DNA from: Pseudomonas sp. StFLB209
GTDB taxonomy: Bacteria; Pseudomonadota; Gammaproteobacteria; Pseudomonadales; Pseudomonadaceae
DNA: 64,000 bases
Assembly (NCBI RefSeq): GCF_000829415.1
Contig: NZ_AP014637.1
Coordinates: 2,058,001-2,122,000 of the forward strand
Direction: 5' to 3'
Shown: in pieces, positions 1-7,978 of the stretch
Numbering within the stretch: the stretch's first letter is position 1
How the letters are laid out: every line of letters begins with the position of its first letter
Notes under the pieces: model-generated
Databases searched by the model: none
Told to the model about the DNA's origin: nothing
The model's input: only the letters and a program-made list of their open reading frames with translations
Program-made: the position numbers and the translations under genes

Positions 1-290
1 TCTGCCGTGGACGTTTGAGATTTGAGAGGGGCTGCTCCTAGTACGAGAGGACCGGAGTGGACGAACCTCTGGTGTTCCGGTTGTCACGCCAGTGGCATTG
101 CCGGGTAGCTATGTTCGGAAAAGATAACCGCTGAAAGCATCTAAGCGGGAAACTTGCCTCAAGATGAGATCTCACTGGGATCTTGAATCCCCTAAAGGGC
201 CGTCGAAGACTACGACGTTGATAGGTGGGGTGTGTAAGCGCTGTGAGGCGTTGAGCTAACCCATACTAATTGCCCGTGAGGCTTGACCAT
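1..290 (+). rRNA. rrl: 23S ribosomal RNA, 3' end (partial)
   Basis: The first 290 bases are the 3' end of 23S rRNA. They contain the sarcin-ricin loop core (AGTACGAGAGGACC at 40-53) and the terminal helix strand ending GTGAGGCTTGACCAT, the usual Pseudomonas 3' end. The 5' part lies outside the window. No tRNA is visible in the 131-base spacer to the first 5S gene. Confidence 0.97.
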
Positions 291-421
291 ATAACACCCA
301 AGCCATCTGCACAGCAGTGGCGGTGTGTGAAGACGATACAGCCGAAAGCTGATCAACAAACGCCGAAAAATGTTCACATAACCGAATTTGCCAGCGTGTG
401 AAAACGCACTGGCTACCGAAT

Positions 422-540
422 TTCTTGACGACCATAGAGTGTTGGAACCACCTGATCCCATCCCGAACTCAGTAGTGAAACGATACATCGCCGATGGTAG
501 TGTGGGGCTTCCCCATGTGAGAGTAGGTCATCGTCAAGAT
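422..540 (+). rRNA. rrf: 5S ribosomal RNA, copy 1
   Basis: About 119 bases with the closing helix CTTGACGA/TCGTCAAG and the conserved block CCTGATCCCATCCCGAACTC of Pseudomonas 5S rRNA. Ends are placed by the terminal helix and could be off by one or two bases. It differs from copy 2 at five positions, four of which change two helix II base pairs in a compensatory way. Confidence 0.96.
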
Positions 541-550
541 TCAAACACAG

Positions 551-583
551 AACCCCTGATCGCTCTGCGATCGGGGGTTTTGC
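551..583 (+). terminator. Intrinsic terminator after 5S copy 1
   Basis: An 11-pair stem CCCCTGATCGC / GCGATCGGGGG (one G-T pair) with a short TCT loop is followed by TTTTG. It sits ten bases after the 5S 3' end. Confidence 0.85.
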
Positions 584-641
584 TTTTAGTAGAAGACATT
601 CAAATTCGCTGGCACGTCGTTGACGGGTCGAGCTACAGAAT

Positions 642-760
642 TTCTTGACGACCATAGAGCGCTGGAACCACCTGATCCCATCCCGAACTCAGCAGTGAAA
701 CGGTGCATCGCCGATGGTAGTGTGGGGCTTCCCCATGTGAGAGTAGGTCATCGTCAAGAT
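642..760 (+). rRNA. rrf: 5S ribosomal RNA, copy 2 (tandem duplicate)
   Basis: A second complete 5S gene starts about 100 bases after the first ends. The terminal helix, all conserved blocks and about ten upstream bases (GCTAC then GAATTTC) are repeated, so the duplication included a little 5' flank. It should be transcribed as the last gene of the same rRNA operon if copy 1's terminator is read through, as antiterminated rRNA transcripts often are. Confidence 0.96.
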
Positions 761-770
761 TCAATTCCGA

Positions 771-802
771 AACCCCTGATCGCCATGCGGTCAGGGGTTT
801 TG
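771..802 (+). terminator. Intrinsic terminator after 5S copy 2
   Basis: Stem AACCCCTGATCGC / GCGGTCAGGGGTT with a CAT loop, followed by TTTTG. It lies only 23 bases from the stop codon of the convergent receptor gene and probably ends the rRNA operon. Confidence 0.85.
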
Positions 803-824
803 TCGTTTCTGCGCCCTGCTTTTA

Positions 825-3323
825 TCAGAACTCGTAGCTGACAGTCGCGACCACATTGCGCTCTTCGCCCATGTAGCAGTAACTCAGGCTGGCACAGGAT
901 GCGACGTACGACTCATTGCTCAGGTTATTGGCGTTGAGCCGTACATCCACACCTTTGAGTCCGACCTTGCCCAGGTCATAACCCACCGAAGCATCGAACA
1001 GGGTATAGGCTGGAACCTTCAGGGTGTTCTCTGCATCTGCCCAGCTATAGCCGACATAGCGTACCCCGGCACCGAGGCGCAGCCCGTCCAGCGCCCCCTG
1101 GTTAAAGCGATAGTCGCCCCACAGCGAAGCCATCTGCCTCGGCGCCTGGGTTGGAGAGTTGCCTTTGTTCTCGATTACATTGCTCGCCGTGCTCAAGGTG
1201 CTGAGCATCGACTTGGAGTATTCGATGTCGGTAAAGGTGTAGCTGCCCAGCAACTTGAATTGCTCGGTGAGCTGCACATGGGCTTCCAGCTCCAGACCTT
1301 GCGAGCGTACTGCTCCTATCGGCCGGTAGAAGTTCTCCTGTGGCAGCTTGGACGCCAGGTTCTCCTGATCGATGCGGAATACCGAGGCGGTGAACAGGTT
1401 ATCGGTGCCCGGTGGCTGATATTTGATCCCCGCTTCCCATTGCGTTCCGTCAGTCGGTGCCAACGGGTTGCCGTTGCTGTCGGCAAACGAGTTGGGGTTG
1501 AACGACTCGGAGTAGCTCAGGTACGGCGCCACGCCGTTGTCGAACAGATACAGCACCCCGGCGCGGCCGGTGAATTTGCTACGGCGATCTTCGACCTCGG
1601 TACCCAGCGGCCGAGCAAACTCGGCCAAACGGTTTTCTTCCGAGGTCTTGACCCAGTCCTGGCGCAAGCCGAGCGAGACGCGCCAGCGGTCCAGTTCAAT
1701 CAGATCCTGAGCGTACAGCCCGGTCTGCTCCAAACGACGCAAGTAGCGGGTCGGGCTGTAGTAACTGATGGTCGTGTCGCCATACACAGGCGTAAACGCA
1801 TTGAGCGGTGACGCCGCGCCGCTGGTCCAGTCGACCACGGTCTTGCGCCGTTGATAGTCCGCGCCCAGTAATACGGTGTGCTTGATCGCGCCGGTGAAGA
1901 ATTCGGCCTGCACCATATTGTCGACAATGAACGAATGCAGCCTTTCGCGACCGCCCGAGTAATACCGGTTCAACTCGTTGCCGGTGGCACTGGTCCAGCC
2001 ATAGCCGTAGACCTGATCCACGTCGACGTCCGAATCCAGATAGCGGAAGTTCTGCCGTGCGGTGAAGGTGTCATTGAAACGGTGCTCGAACTGATAACCG
2101 AAAGACTGCTGATCGCGGCTGTAGCCATCGACGCCCGGCTCGCCGTCGAAGAAGTGTTCAGAGATCCGTTGGCCATTGCGCTGACGCAGCGAACCATCGG
2201 CGGGCACGCCGCTGTGATAACCGCCCTCAGGATCATGCTGCAAGTAGGCCTGCAAGGTCAGCGAGGTGTCTTCGCTGAAGTCGATACTCAAGGTTGGCGC
2301 CAAGGCATAACGCTTTTCTTCGACATGATCGAACTGGGTATCGGAGCGTTCGCTGAGGCCGATCAGCCGATAGGCGATGCGCTTGTCATCGTCCAGTGGT
2401 CCGCTGAAATCGAAGCCCAGCCCGCGCTGCCCTTGAGTGCCTATGGTCGCCTGAATCTGATGGTAATCCTCATACAGCGGCTTCTTGCTGGTCAGTGCCA
2501 CCAGGCCCCCGGGTGAACTGCGGCCATACAGCACCGATGACGGCCCCTTCAGCACGTCCACCCGCTCCAGAAAGTACGGGTCGACCTGCATGGTGCTGTA
2601 GGTGCCGCTGTCGCCCATCGACTTGAGGCCATCGAGGTAGATGTTATCCACCGAGCCATCGTTGAAGCCACGCATCGCCACATAGTCATAACGATGCGTT
2701 GCACCATAGGGATTGGTCAGCACGCCGGGGGAGTAGCGCATGGCCTGGGCGACGCTCTGGGCGCCCTGGTCATCCATCTGCTGGCGGGTCACCACCGACA
2801 CCGACTGTGAAGTCTCCAGCAGCGCGGTACTGGTTTTGGTCGCCACTTGGCTGTGGGTCGCGTTGTAGCCTTCGGCACTGCCCAGTGCGTTGCCCAGCGA
2901 GAAACCGCGAATGTCCGTCGAGGGCAGCGACAAGGTCTGCTCGACGCTGCTGCTCAGGATGTAGTTGCTGCCATCGGCCGAGCTGGCCTGCAGGCCGGTG
3001 CCCTGTAACAGCAGCTGCAGAGCCTGGTCAGTGGCGTAACGGCCTTGCAGGCTCCGGGAGCGCAGGCCGGCAGTTTGCTCTGGGGTGGTGGCCAGGCTGA
3101 TGCCGGCCTGGCGGGCGAATTGATTCAAGGCTTCGCCCAGCGGCGCTGGCGCAATTGAGTAGTTGCGTAGCGCCTGGGTCACGCTCTCTTGCGCTTGTGC
3201 CTGGAATGACCAAGTGACGGCTCCTAGCGAAGAACAGATGATGGCTGTGCGTACGGCCAGCCCCAGGGCTGAGCGGATGATTGGTCTGGCAGCGGATAGC
3301 GAGGCAGAGTGAGGCTGGTTCAT
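825..3323 (-). CDS. TonB-dependent siderophore receptor/transducer (FoxA/FiuA-like)
   Basis: Outer-membrane receptor importing a ferric siderophore with TonB energy. The 832 residues show a signal peptide to about residue 44, then a secretin/TonB short N-terminal (STN) domain at about 52-122 (ALNQFARQAGISL), which marks receptors that also signal to a FecR-type anti-sigma factor. A plug domain follows at about 150-260 (AMRGF, YLDGLK, VLKGPSSVLYGRSSPGG), then a beta-barrel ending in VSYEF with terminal Phe. ATG at 3323 is preferred because GGAA lies 7 bases upstream; an in-frame ATG at 3335 lacks this. fecR and fecI homologues lie directly upstream. The hydroxamate-type ligand (ferrioxamine or ferrichrome) is inferred from overall resemblance. 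Confidence 0.93.
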   Translation of the reverse strand: MNQPHSASLSAARPIIRSALGLAVRTAIICSSLGAVTWSFQAQAQESVTQALRNYSIAPAPLGEALNQFARQAGISLATTPEQTAGLRSRSLQGRYATDQALQLLLQGTGLQASSADGSNYILSSSVEQTLSLPSTDIRGFSLGNALGSAEGYNATHSQVATKTSTALLETSQSVSVVTRQQMDDQGAQSVAQAMRYSPGVLTNPYGATHRYDYVAMRGFNDGSVDNIYLDGLKSMGDSGTYSTMQVDPYFLERVDVLKGPSSVLYGRSSPGGLVALTSKKPLYEDYHQIQATIGTQGQRGLGFDFSGPLDDDKRIAYRLIGLSERSDTQFDHVEEKRYALAPTLSIDFSEDTSLTLQAYLQHDPEGGYHSGVPADGSLRQRNGQRISEHFFDGEPGVDGYSRDQQSFGYQFEHRFNDTFTARQNFRYLDSDVDVDQVYGYGWTSATGNELNRYYSGGRERLHSFIVDNMVQAEFFTGAIKHTVLLGADYQRRKTVVDWTSGAASPLNAFTPVYGDTTISYYSPTRYLRRLEQTGLYAQDLIELDRWRVSLGLRQDWVKTSEENRLAEFARPLGTEVEDRRSKFTGRAGVLYLFDNGVAPYLSYSESFNPNSFADSNGNPLAPTDGTQWEAGIKYQPPGTDNLFTASVFRIDQENLASKLPQENFYRPIGAVRSQGLELEAHVQLTEQFKLLGSYTFTDIEYSKSMLSTLSTASNVIENKGNSPTQAPRQMASLWGDYRFNQGALDGLRLGAGVRYVGYSWADAENTLKVPAYTLFDASVGYDLGKVGLKGVDVRLNANNLSNESYVASCASLSYCYMGEERNVVATVSYEF

Positions 3324-3405
3324 GGGCCGTTCCATTCGGGTCAGTAAGACAATGAGGGTTACTGACTGCTATGCCGAAGCAGCGGCACAAACCCGCCAGA
3401 AAATT

Positions 3406-4347
3406 TCACACCTGACGCTGCAGGGTGATCCACCAGCGTGTGCGGTAGTTGAGTTGGACCGGCAGGGTCTTGGGCAGCATGGCCAGCAACTGGTCGGTAT
3501 CGGCAAGGCGGTACACACCCGACAAACGCAAGCCGGCGATGTCGTCAGTGCAACCCAGATAACCACGGCGATAGCGGCCAAGCTCCGCCAGAAAATCCGC
3601 CAGACGCATATTGCGGGTGACGATCAGCCCTTGCGCCCAGGCGCCAGCCTCCATGTCCAGTTCGGCCAGGCGCTGCACGCCCTTGGTGTCGACCCAATAG
3701 TGTTGCCCGGCCGCTACCTGAGTGACGGGGCCACCGACACCGTGAATACTCAGTTGGCCTTGCAGCACACTGACCCGGCTACGTGACGCTTCCTGGCGGA
3801 TCACAAAACGCCCGGCCTGGGCTTCGAAGTGTCCATGGCGGCCCGCGACGCTGACCGGGGTGGTGCAGTCCAGCAATAGTTCGCCACGTTCCAGCTGCAA
3901 CTGACCAGGCCCGGCCAGGCTGGCGACGCTGTCAGTATTGAGCTGCAACTGGCTGCCGTCGGCCAGTCGATAACTCTGGCACTGGCCGATTCCGGTACTG
4001 AAGTCGGCATTCCACGCCGGGTAATCCCTGGCCAGCCAGCTTCCCGCGCTACCGAGCAGCACAGTGCCCGACAACAGCTTCAGGGTCCGTCTGCGGCTCA
4101 ACTGGCGTGCGCTGTTTTCCAGTGTCTCGAAGGTCTGGCCTGCACCAGGCAGCGCGTCGAAGGTGCTGTTCAGGTCACTGCTCAATGTCTGGACCCGCTG
4201 CCAGGCCTGCTCATGATCGGCATGTGCGCTGCGCCACTGGGTGCACTGTTCATACAGGCGTGGATCGACTTCGGGCTGTCTCAGGCGCAGTGACCAGTCG
4301 ATAGCCTGGCGCACGACCTGCGCTGAAGGGGAGTGCAGGGTGCTCAC
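3406..4347 (-). CDS. FecR-type anti-sigma factor
   Basis: Inner-membrane regulator that holds the ECF sigma factor and relays the receptor's substrate signal. The 313 residues have an N-terminal DUF4880 segment (about 14-52, with the Trp-rich WRSAHADHEQAW typical of the family), one membrane segment at about 86-107 and a periplasmic FecR domain containing VLQGQLSIHG. It starts with GTG inside the stop of the sigma gene (GTGA overlap), so the two are translationally coupled. The receptor gene starts 82 bases downstream. Confidence 0.93.
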   Translation of the reverse strand: MSTLHSPSAQVVRQAIDWSLRLRQPEVDPRLYEQCTQWRSAHADHEQAWQRVQTLSSDLNSTFDALPGAGQTFETLENSARQLSRRRTLKLLSGTVLLGSAGSWLARDYPAWNADFSTGIGQCQSYRLADGSQLQLNTDSVASLAGPGQLQLERGELLLDCTTPVSVAGRHGHFEAQAGRFVIRQEASRSRVSVLQGQLSIHGVGGPVTQVAAGQHYWVDTKGVQRLAELDMEAGAWAQGLIVTRNMRLADFLAELGRYRRGYLGCTDDIAGLRLSGVYRLADTDQLLAMLPKTLPVQLNYRTRWWITLQRQV

Positions 4348-4844
4348 GTCTCGTACCGCAACAGGTAGCAGTGATACAGCGCGTCGGCGACGTAGCGTTC
4401 CACAGAACGTATCGAAACGCCCAGGCGTTCAGCGATCTGCTTGTGGGTCAGCCCTTCGCATTGTGCCAGCAGAAAGGCCTGACGCACTTTGGGCTTCATG
4501 CCATCGAGCATGCGTGCCACGGCATTGAGCAATTCGAGGATCAATTCACGGGTTTCCGGGGACGGTGCTTCGCCAGGCGGCAAATGGGCGATAGTGTGCA
4601 GCCAGGCCCGATGCAATTCTTCACGACGCCAGTGATCAATCACCAGCCCGCGTGCCACGGTGCGCAGAAACGCGCGTGGGGTTTTCAGCTCCAGAGGCTC
4701 ATGCCGGTTGCACAGGCGCACAAAGGTGTCCTGGGCCAGGTCGGCGGCATCTGCAGCGTTGCCCAGCTTGCTGCGCAGCCAAGCGTTGAGCCAGCTGTGA
4801 TGATTGCTGTAGAGGTTATGCAGGGCCAAATGATGGGCAGACAT
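4344..4844 (-). CDS. ECF sigma factor, FecI family
   Basis: Extracytoplasmic-function sigma factor expected to drive transcription of the downstream receptor gene. The 166 residues carry region 2 (AADLAQDTFVRLC, FLRTVARGLVIDHWRR) and region 4 (LTHKQIAERLGVSIRSVERYV). The reading frame opens earlier, but ATG at 4844 (MSAHHLALHNLY) matches the family length and has GAGATGG upstream. It overlaps fecR by four bases. A Fur-box-like sequence lies 22 bases upstream, fitting iron control. Confidence 0.93.
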   Translation of the reverse strand: MSAHHLALHNLYSNHHSWLNAWLRSKLGNAADAADLAQDTFVRLCNRHEPLELKTPRAFLRTVARGLVIDHWRREELHRAWLHTIAHLPPGEAPSPETRELILELLNAVARMLDGMKPKVRQAFLLAQCEGLTHKQIAERLGVSIRSVERYVADALYHCYLLRYET

Positions 4845-4865
4845 CGTGACACGCCATCTCGATGT

Positions 4866-4884
4866 GTAAATGATAATAAGTCGC
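4866..4884 (-). promoter_or_regulatory. Putative Fur box upstream of the fecI-type gene
   Basis: GTAAATGATAATAAGTCGC matches the 19-base Fur consensus GATAATGATAATCATTATC at 13 positions, including the unbroken core AATGATAAT. It lies 22 bases before the sigma-factor start codon, where Fur would block a promoter. Binding is inferred. Confidence 0.55.
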
Positions 4885-4955
4885 ATTGTGTTGAGGCCGA
4901 CAACAATTTGCAACTATTGCAGCGCGCAAGGCGCCCGTCGGAGTGCTCCGGGGGC

Positions 4956-5702
4956 TCAAGCGTCGACGGTGCCTTGCTTACGTTGGCGTCTGGGCCGGGT
5001 TTCAGCTGCCTTGCTCGCCAGATAACGGGTAATGGCGTTGACCGCACGATTGAGGTGGTTATGCAGGGCCTCGACAGTGGCGTCGATCTCCCGGGCTTCG
5101 GCAAGGCGCAGCAGTTCCCAATGGTCGTCCTGAACAAGTTTGCCCAGGCCCATGGCGGAAAGATTAAACCGCAGGAAGCGCTCTTCTTCGTTCAACCCGG
5201 CCTCGACCAGACGCATCAAACGCTTGTTGGGCGTCTTGGCGTACAGCGCCATATGGAACATGCGGTTGAGCGTACCGATACGGCTGTAGTCGGTTTCTAT
5301 TTCCAGCTCTTCGATGCATTGGCGCGCCAGAGCGTAGTCCTCGGCATCAAGCAGCGGGATCGACAGGCGCAGCGCCTCGGACTCGAACAGGATGCGCAGC
5401 GCGTAGGCGTCTACGGCGTCTTCCGTGATCAAGGGAGCTACTACGGCGCCTTTATGCAATTGGACACGTACCAGCGACTGAGCCTCAAGCTGGCGCAGGG
5501 CTTCGCGTACCGGCATGCGGCTGACGCCGAACAGGGTCGCCAGCTCTTGCTGGCGCAATGCCGTGCCGCTGGGCAGGCGGCCGTCGAGGATGGCGCTGCG
5601 TAGTTTTTCTTCGATCACGGTTCGGGCAAGGTGCGCCGGCAGCTGCTCGTTGCCCAGCACTTCGTATAAAAAGGCTTCTCTATCGATCTTGCGCATCGCC
5701 AT
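4956..5702 (-). CDS. GntR-family transcriptional regulator (FadR/FCD subfamily)
   Basis: DNA-binding repressor or activator of 248 residues. The N-terminal winged helix spans about residues 25-85 (LRQQELATLFGVSRMPVREALRQLEAQSLV). The C-terminal helical FCD ligand domain follows, with the metal-binding pattern FHMALY ... LNEEE ... DDHWELL ... LHNHL. The metabolite it senses cannot be read from the sequence, and no catabolic operon adjoins it. It ends 111 bases before the sigma-factor start and shares its strand, but it is probably a separate transcription unit. Confidence 0.9.
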   Translation of the reverse strand: MAMRKIDREAFLYEVLGNEQLPAHLARTVIEEKLRSAILDGRLPSGTALRQQELATLFGVSRMPVREALRQLEAQSLVRVQLHKGAVVAPLITEDAVDAYALRILFESEALRLSIPLLDAEDYALARQCIEELEIETDYSRIGTLNRMFHMALYAKTPNKRLMRLVEAGLNEEERFLRFNLSAMGLGKLVQDDHWELLRLAEAREIDATVEALHNHLNRAVNAITRYLASKAAETRPRRQRKQGTVDA

Positions 5703-5962
5703 ATTTCTTTATCAACCTGGCCTAATGGGATCCAATAAATGCACAGCCTGCCAACAGACTAGTCAAAATTCTTCCAGTGGCCATGGAAAACAACGGCCTG
5801 AGCCGTCTCAAGTACGTTGATTCGCATACAGGCGTAAAAAACGAGACGCATTCTTCTCATTCAAGGCGCGTTCATCAATATCTCTGGCAGATATTTTAAT
5901 GTCGCTCGTCGGTCTGATGGATATGAGTATCTACCGACACAGGCGTTATGAAGTGTGGCATC

Positions 5963-5982
5963 GTGCGGGAGCGAGCCCGCAC
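5963..5982. repeat. REP-like palindrome
   Basis: GTGCGGGAGCGAGCCCGCAC forms a near-perfect hairpin resembling the GGGAGCGAGC class of Pseudomonas REP elements. It lies 13 bases past the aldo/keto reductase stop codon. The rest of 5703-5994 is AT-richer, with no gene visible. Confidence 0.6.
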
Positions 5983-5994
5983 GGCCACTGTTCG

Positions 5995-7002
5995 TCAGCG
6001 CAGTGGACGCCCTGATACGAAGTGCTGCACATCATTGAAACCCGGCGTCGAGGCATGGCCAGGGGTAACCAGCGAGTCGACGAACGCTTCGTCTTCGGCG
6101 CTGATGCGCACCTCAAGTGCCTTGAGGTAGCTGTCCCATTGTTGCTCGGTACGCGGCCCGACAATGGCCGAGGACACCGCCTGGTTGTTCAGTACCCAGG
6201 CAATCGCAAACTCGACGATGCCCACGCCCTTCTCGCGGGTGTAGTCCTGAATGCGCCGGGCGATCTGCAGCGATTCGGCGCGCCATTCGGTTTCCAGCAG
6301 ACGCTTGTCCTGGCGCCCGGCCCGGCTGTCACTGGCCGGGGCTGCATCCACGGCATATTTGCCACTGAGCACGCCACGCGCCAGCGGGCTGTAAGGCACC
6401 ACGCCCAGGCCATGAAACGCTGCGGCAGGAATCTGTTCCAGTTCGGCCTGACGGTTGACGATGTTGTACAACGGCTGGCTGATGACCGGTTTGTCCACCC
6501 CCAGACGCTGAGCGACATTGGCGATCTCGGCGATCCGCCAGCCGCGAAAGTTCGACACCCCCCAGTAACGGATCTTGCCCTGACGAATCAGATCGCCAAT
6601 CGCCGATACCGTCACCTCCAGCGGCGTGTCGTGGTCTTCCTTGTGCAGGTAATAGATATCGATGTAATCGGTGTCGAGGCGGCGCAGGCTGTTGTCGATG
6701 GCGTTGAAGATATGCTTGCGGTTAAGGCCGGCCCGATTGGGCACGCCGTCGCTCGGCCCCACCGCGACCTTGGTTGCCAGCACCCATTCGCTGCGCCGCG
6801 CGGCGATGGCTTCGCCGACGATTTCTTCCGAACGCCCGCCGTTGTATACGTCGGCGGTGTCGATGAAATTCACCCCCTGGTCCCAGGCTTTATCAATGAT
6901 GCGCAGTGACTCCTCGGTGCCGGTTTGTTCGCCGAACATCATGCTGCCCAGGGTCAGGGTGGAAACTTTAAGGCCCGATTGGCCCAGTGTGCGGTAGCTC
7001 AT
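5995..7002 (-). CDS. Aldo/keto reductase
   Basis: NADPH-dependent carbonyl reductase with a TIM-barrel fold, 335 residues, cytoplasmic. The catalytic tetrad is visible: Asp48 and Tyr53 in FIDTADVYNGG, Lys78 in VLATKV and His120 in YYLH. The C-terminal part has the usual cofactor-binding stretch (SSAIVGPRTEQQWDSYL). ATG at 7002 (MSYRTLGQSGLKVS) matches the family N-terminus. The natural substrate is unknown. The HAD phosphatase gene ends 31 bases upstream on the same strand, so the two are probably co-transcribed. Confidence 0.92.
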   Translation of the reverse strand: MSYRTLGQSGLKVSTLTLGSMMFGEQTGTEESLRIIDKAWDQGVNFIDTADVYNGGRSEEIVGEAIAARRSEWVLATKVAVGPSDGVPNRAGLNRKHIFNAIDNSLRRLDTDYIDIYYLHKEDHDTPLEVTVSAIGDLIRQGKIRYWGVSNFRGWRIAEIANVAQRLGVDKPVISQPLYNIVNRQAELEQIPAAAFHGLGVVPYSPLARGVLSGKYAVDAAPASDSRAGRQDKRLLETEWRAESLQIARRIQDYTREKGVGIVEFAIAWVLNNQAVSSAIVGPRTEQQWDSYLKALEVRISAEDEAFVDSLVTPGHASTPGFNDVQHFVSGRPLR

Positions 7003-7033
7003 GCTCAACAATTTTCCATATGACTGAAGGGGA

Positions 7034-7726
7034 TCAGGTTGGCAGCGCAGGCAAGCCCCATTGCGCCAGCGGCGCCTCACTCAGCGAGCCGAGCACCAGG
7101 TCGGCGTGGTGATAGCGATCAGTCGGCATGTTCGGGTCCGGGATGGCCACGGCGAGCATGCCGGCGGCCTTGGCTGCGGTCACGCCAAAGGGTGAGTCCT
7201 CGAACACCAGGCAATCGCCCGGCGCTACGCCCAGGCGCTCGGCGGCACGCAGAAAAATGTCCGGGGCGGGTTTGGCGGCTGTCACCTCAGGGTCGTCAGC
7301 TGTCACCACGGTATCGAACAGTTCGAACCAGGCTTGGTGCCGGGTGATCTTGGCGTGGTAATAGCGCACCGATGAGCTGGTGCCTACCGCGATGGGAATA
7401 CGGTGCGCTGCCAGATGCCGGACCAGCGCCTCGGCACCGGGCATTGCCGGGCACTGCGGGAAGCGCTCATCGAGCAGCGGCTGGCGGATCTCCAGGAACT
7501 CGTCCACCGAGATCGGCAGCTCCAGGGTGTCGATGATGTAGCCGGAAAAGTCGCGGGCCCCGCGACCGATAGTGTTCTGCTTGATGCTCCAGTCGAAATG
7601 CTTGCCATAGCGTCCGGCAATCAGCTCGGTGACTTCGGTGTAGATCCCTTCGGTGTCCAGTAACAGACCATCCATATCGAAAATCACGGCCTTGATCGGC
7701 CCGCGCTCGCCCTGCTGTGCACTCAT
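7034..7726 (-). CDS. HAD-superfamily phosphatase (beta-PGM/HDHD1-like)
   Basis: Small-molecule phosphatase of 230 residues. It has all four HAD motifs: FDMDG (nucleophile Asp17, acid/base Asp19), Thr116/Ser117 in VGTSS, Lys152 in AKPAPDIF and the acidic pair Glu176-Asp177 in VFEDSPFG. The cap domain is helical and lies between motifs I and II (subclass IA). Sequence style is close to beta-phosphoglucomutase-like and pseudouridine-5'-phosphatase-like enzymes, so the substrate is probably a sugar phosphate or nucleotide, but this is inference. It lies upstream of the aldo/keto reductase gene. Confidence 0.9.
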   Translation of the reverse strand: MSAQQGERGPIKAVIFDMDGLLLDTEGIYTEVTELIAGRYGKHFDWSIKQNTIGRGARDFSGYIIDTLELPISVDEFLEIRQPLLDERFPQCPAMPGAEALVRHLAAHRIPIAVGTSSSVRYYHAKITRHQAWFELFDTVVTADDPEVTAAKPAPDIFLRAAERLGVAPGDCLVFEDSPFGVTAAKAAGMLAVAIPDPNMPTDRYHHADLVLGSLSEAPLAQWGLPALPT

Positions 7727-7978
7727 GTGATCGGCCTCTTGTCAGTCCGCAACCAGACTAACGCGTCCATTGCGGCACTGGCTACCCTGGGCCAATTGCA
7801 ACGAAACACCCGCTAATGTGTCGAACCGCGCATTCAGGCCATGTTCTCGGGCCTGTGGGCGCTGCCGATGTTAATCTTCTCCGGTTTTTCGGCAGGGCAT
7901 TGCCCGGCCTGGCTCTGCATCCGATAGCGGACAGGGAAGGCCTTTTCCAACCATCAGAACGGACATCTTCAGGTCGAT

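Noticed and set aside
291..421. tRNA gene in the 23S-5S spacer
   Set aside because: No cloverleaf or CCA-type 3' end could be traced.
4845..4913. Longer start for the ECF sigma factor at 4913
   Set aside because: It would add 23 residues not seen in the family and run through the Fur-box-like site; ATG 4844 has a better ribosome binding site.
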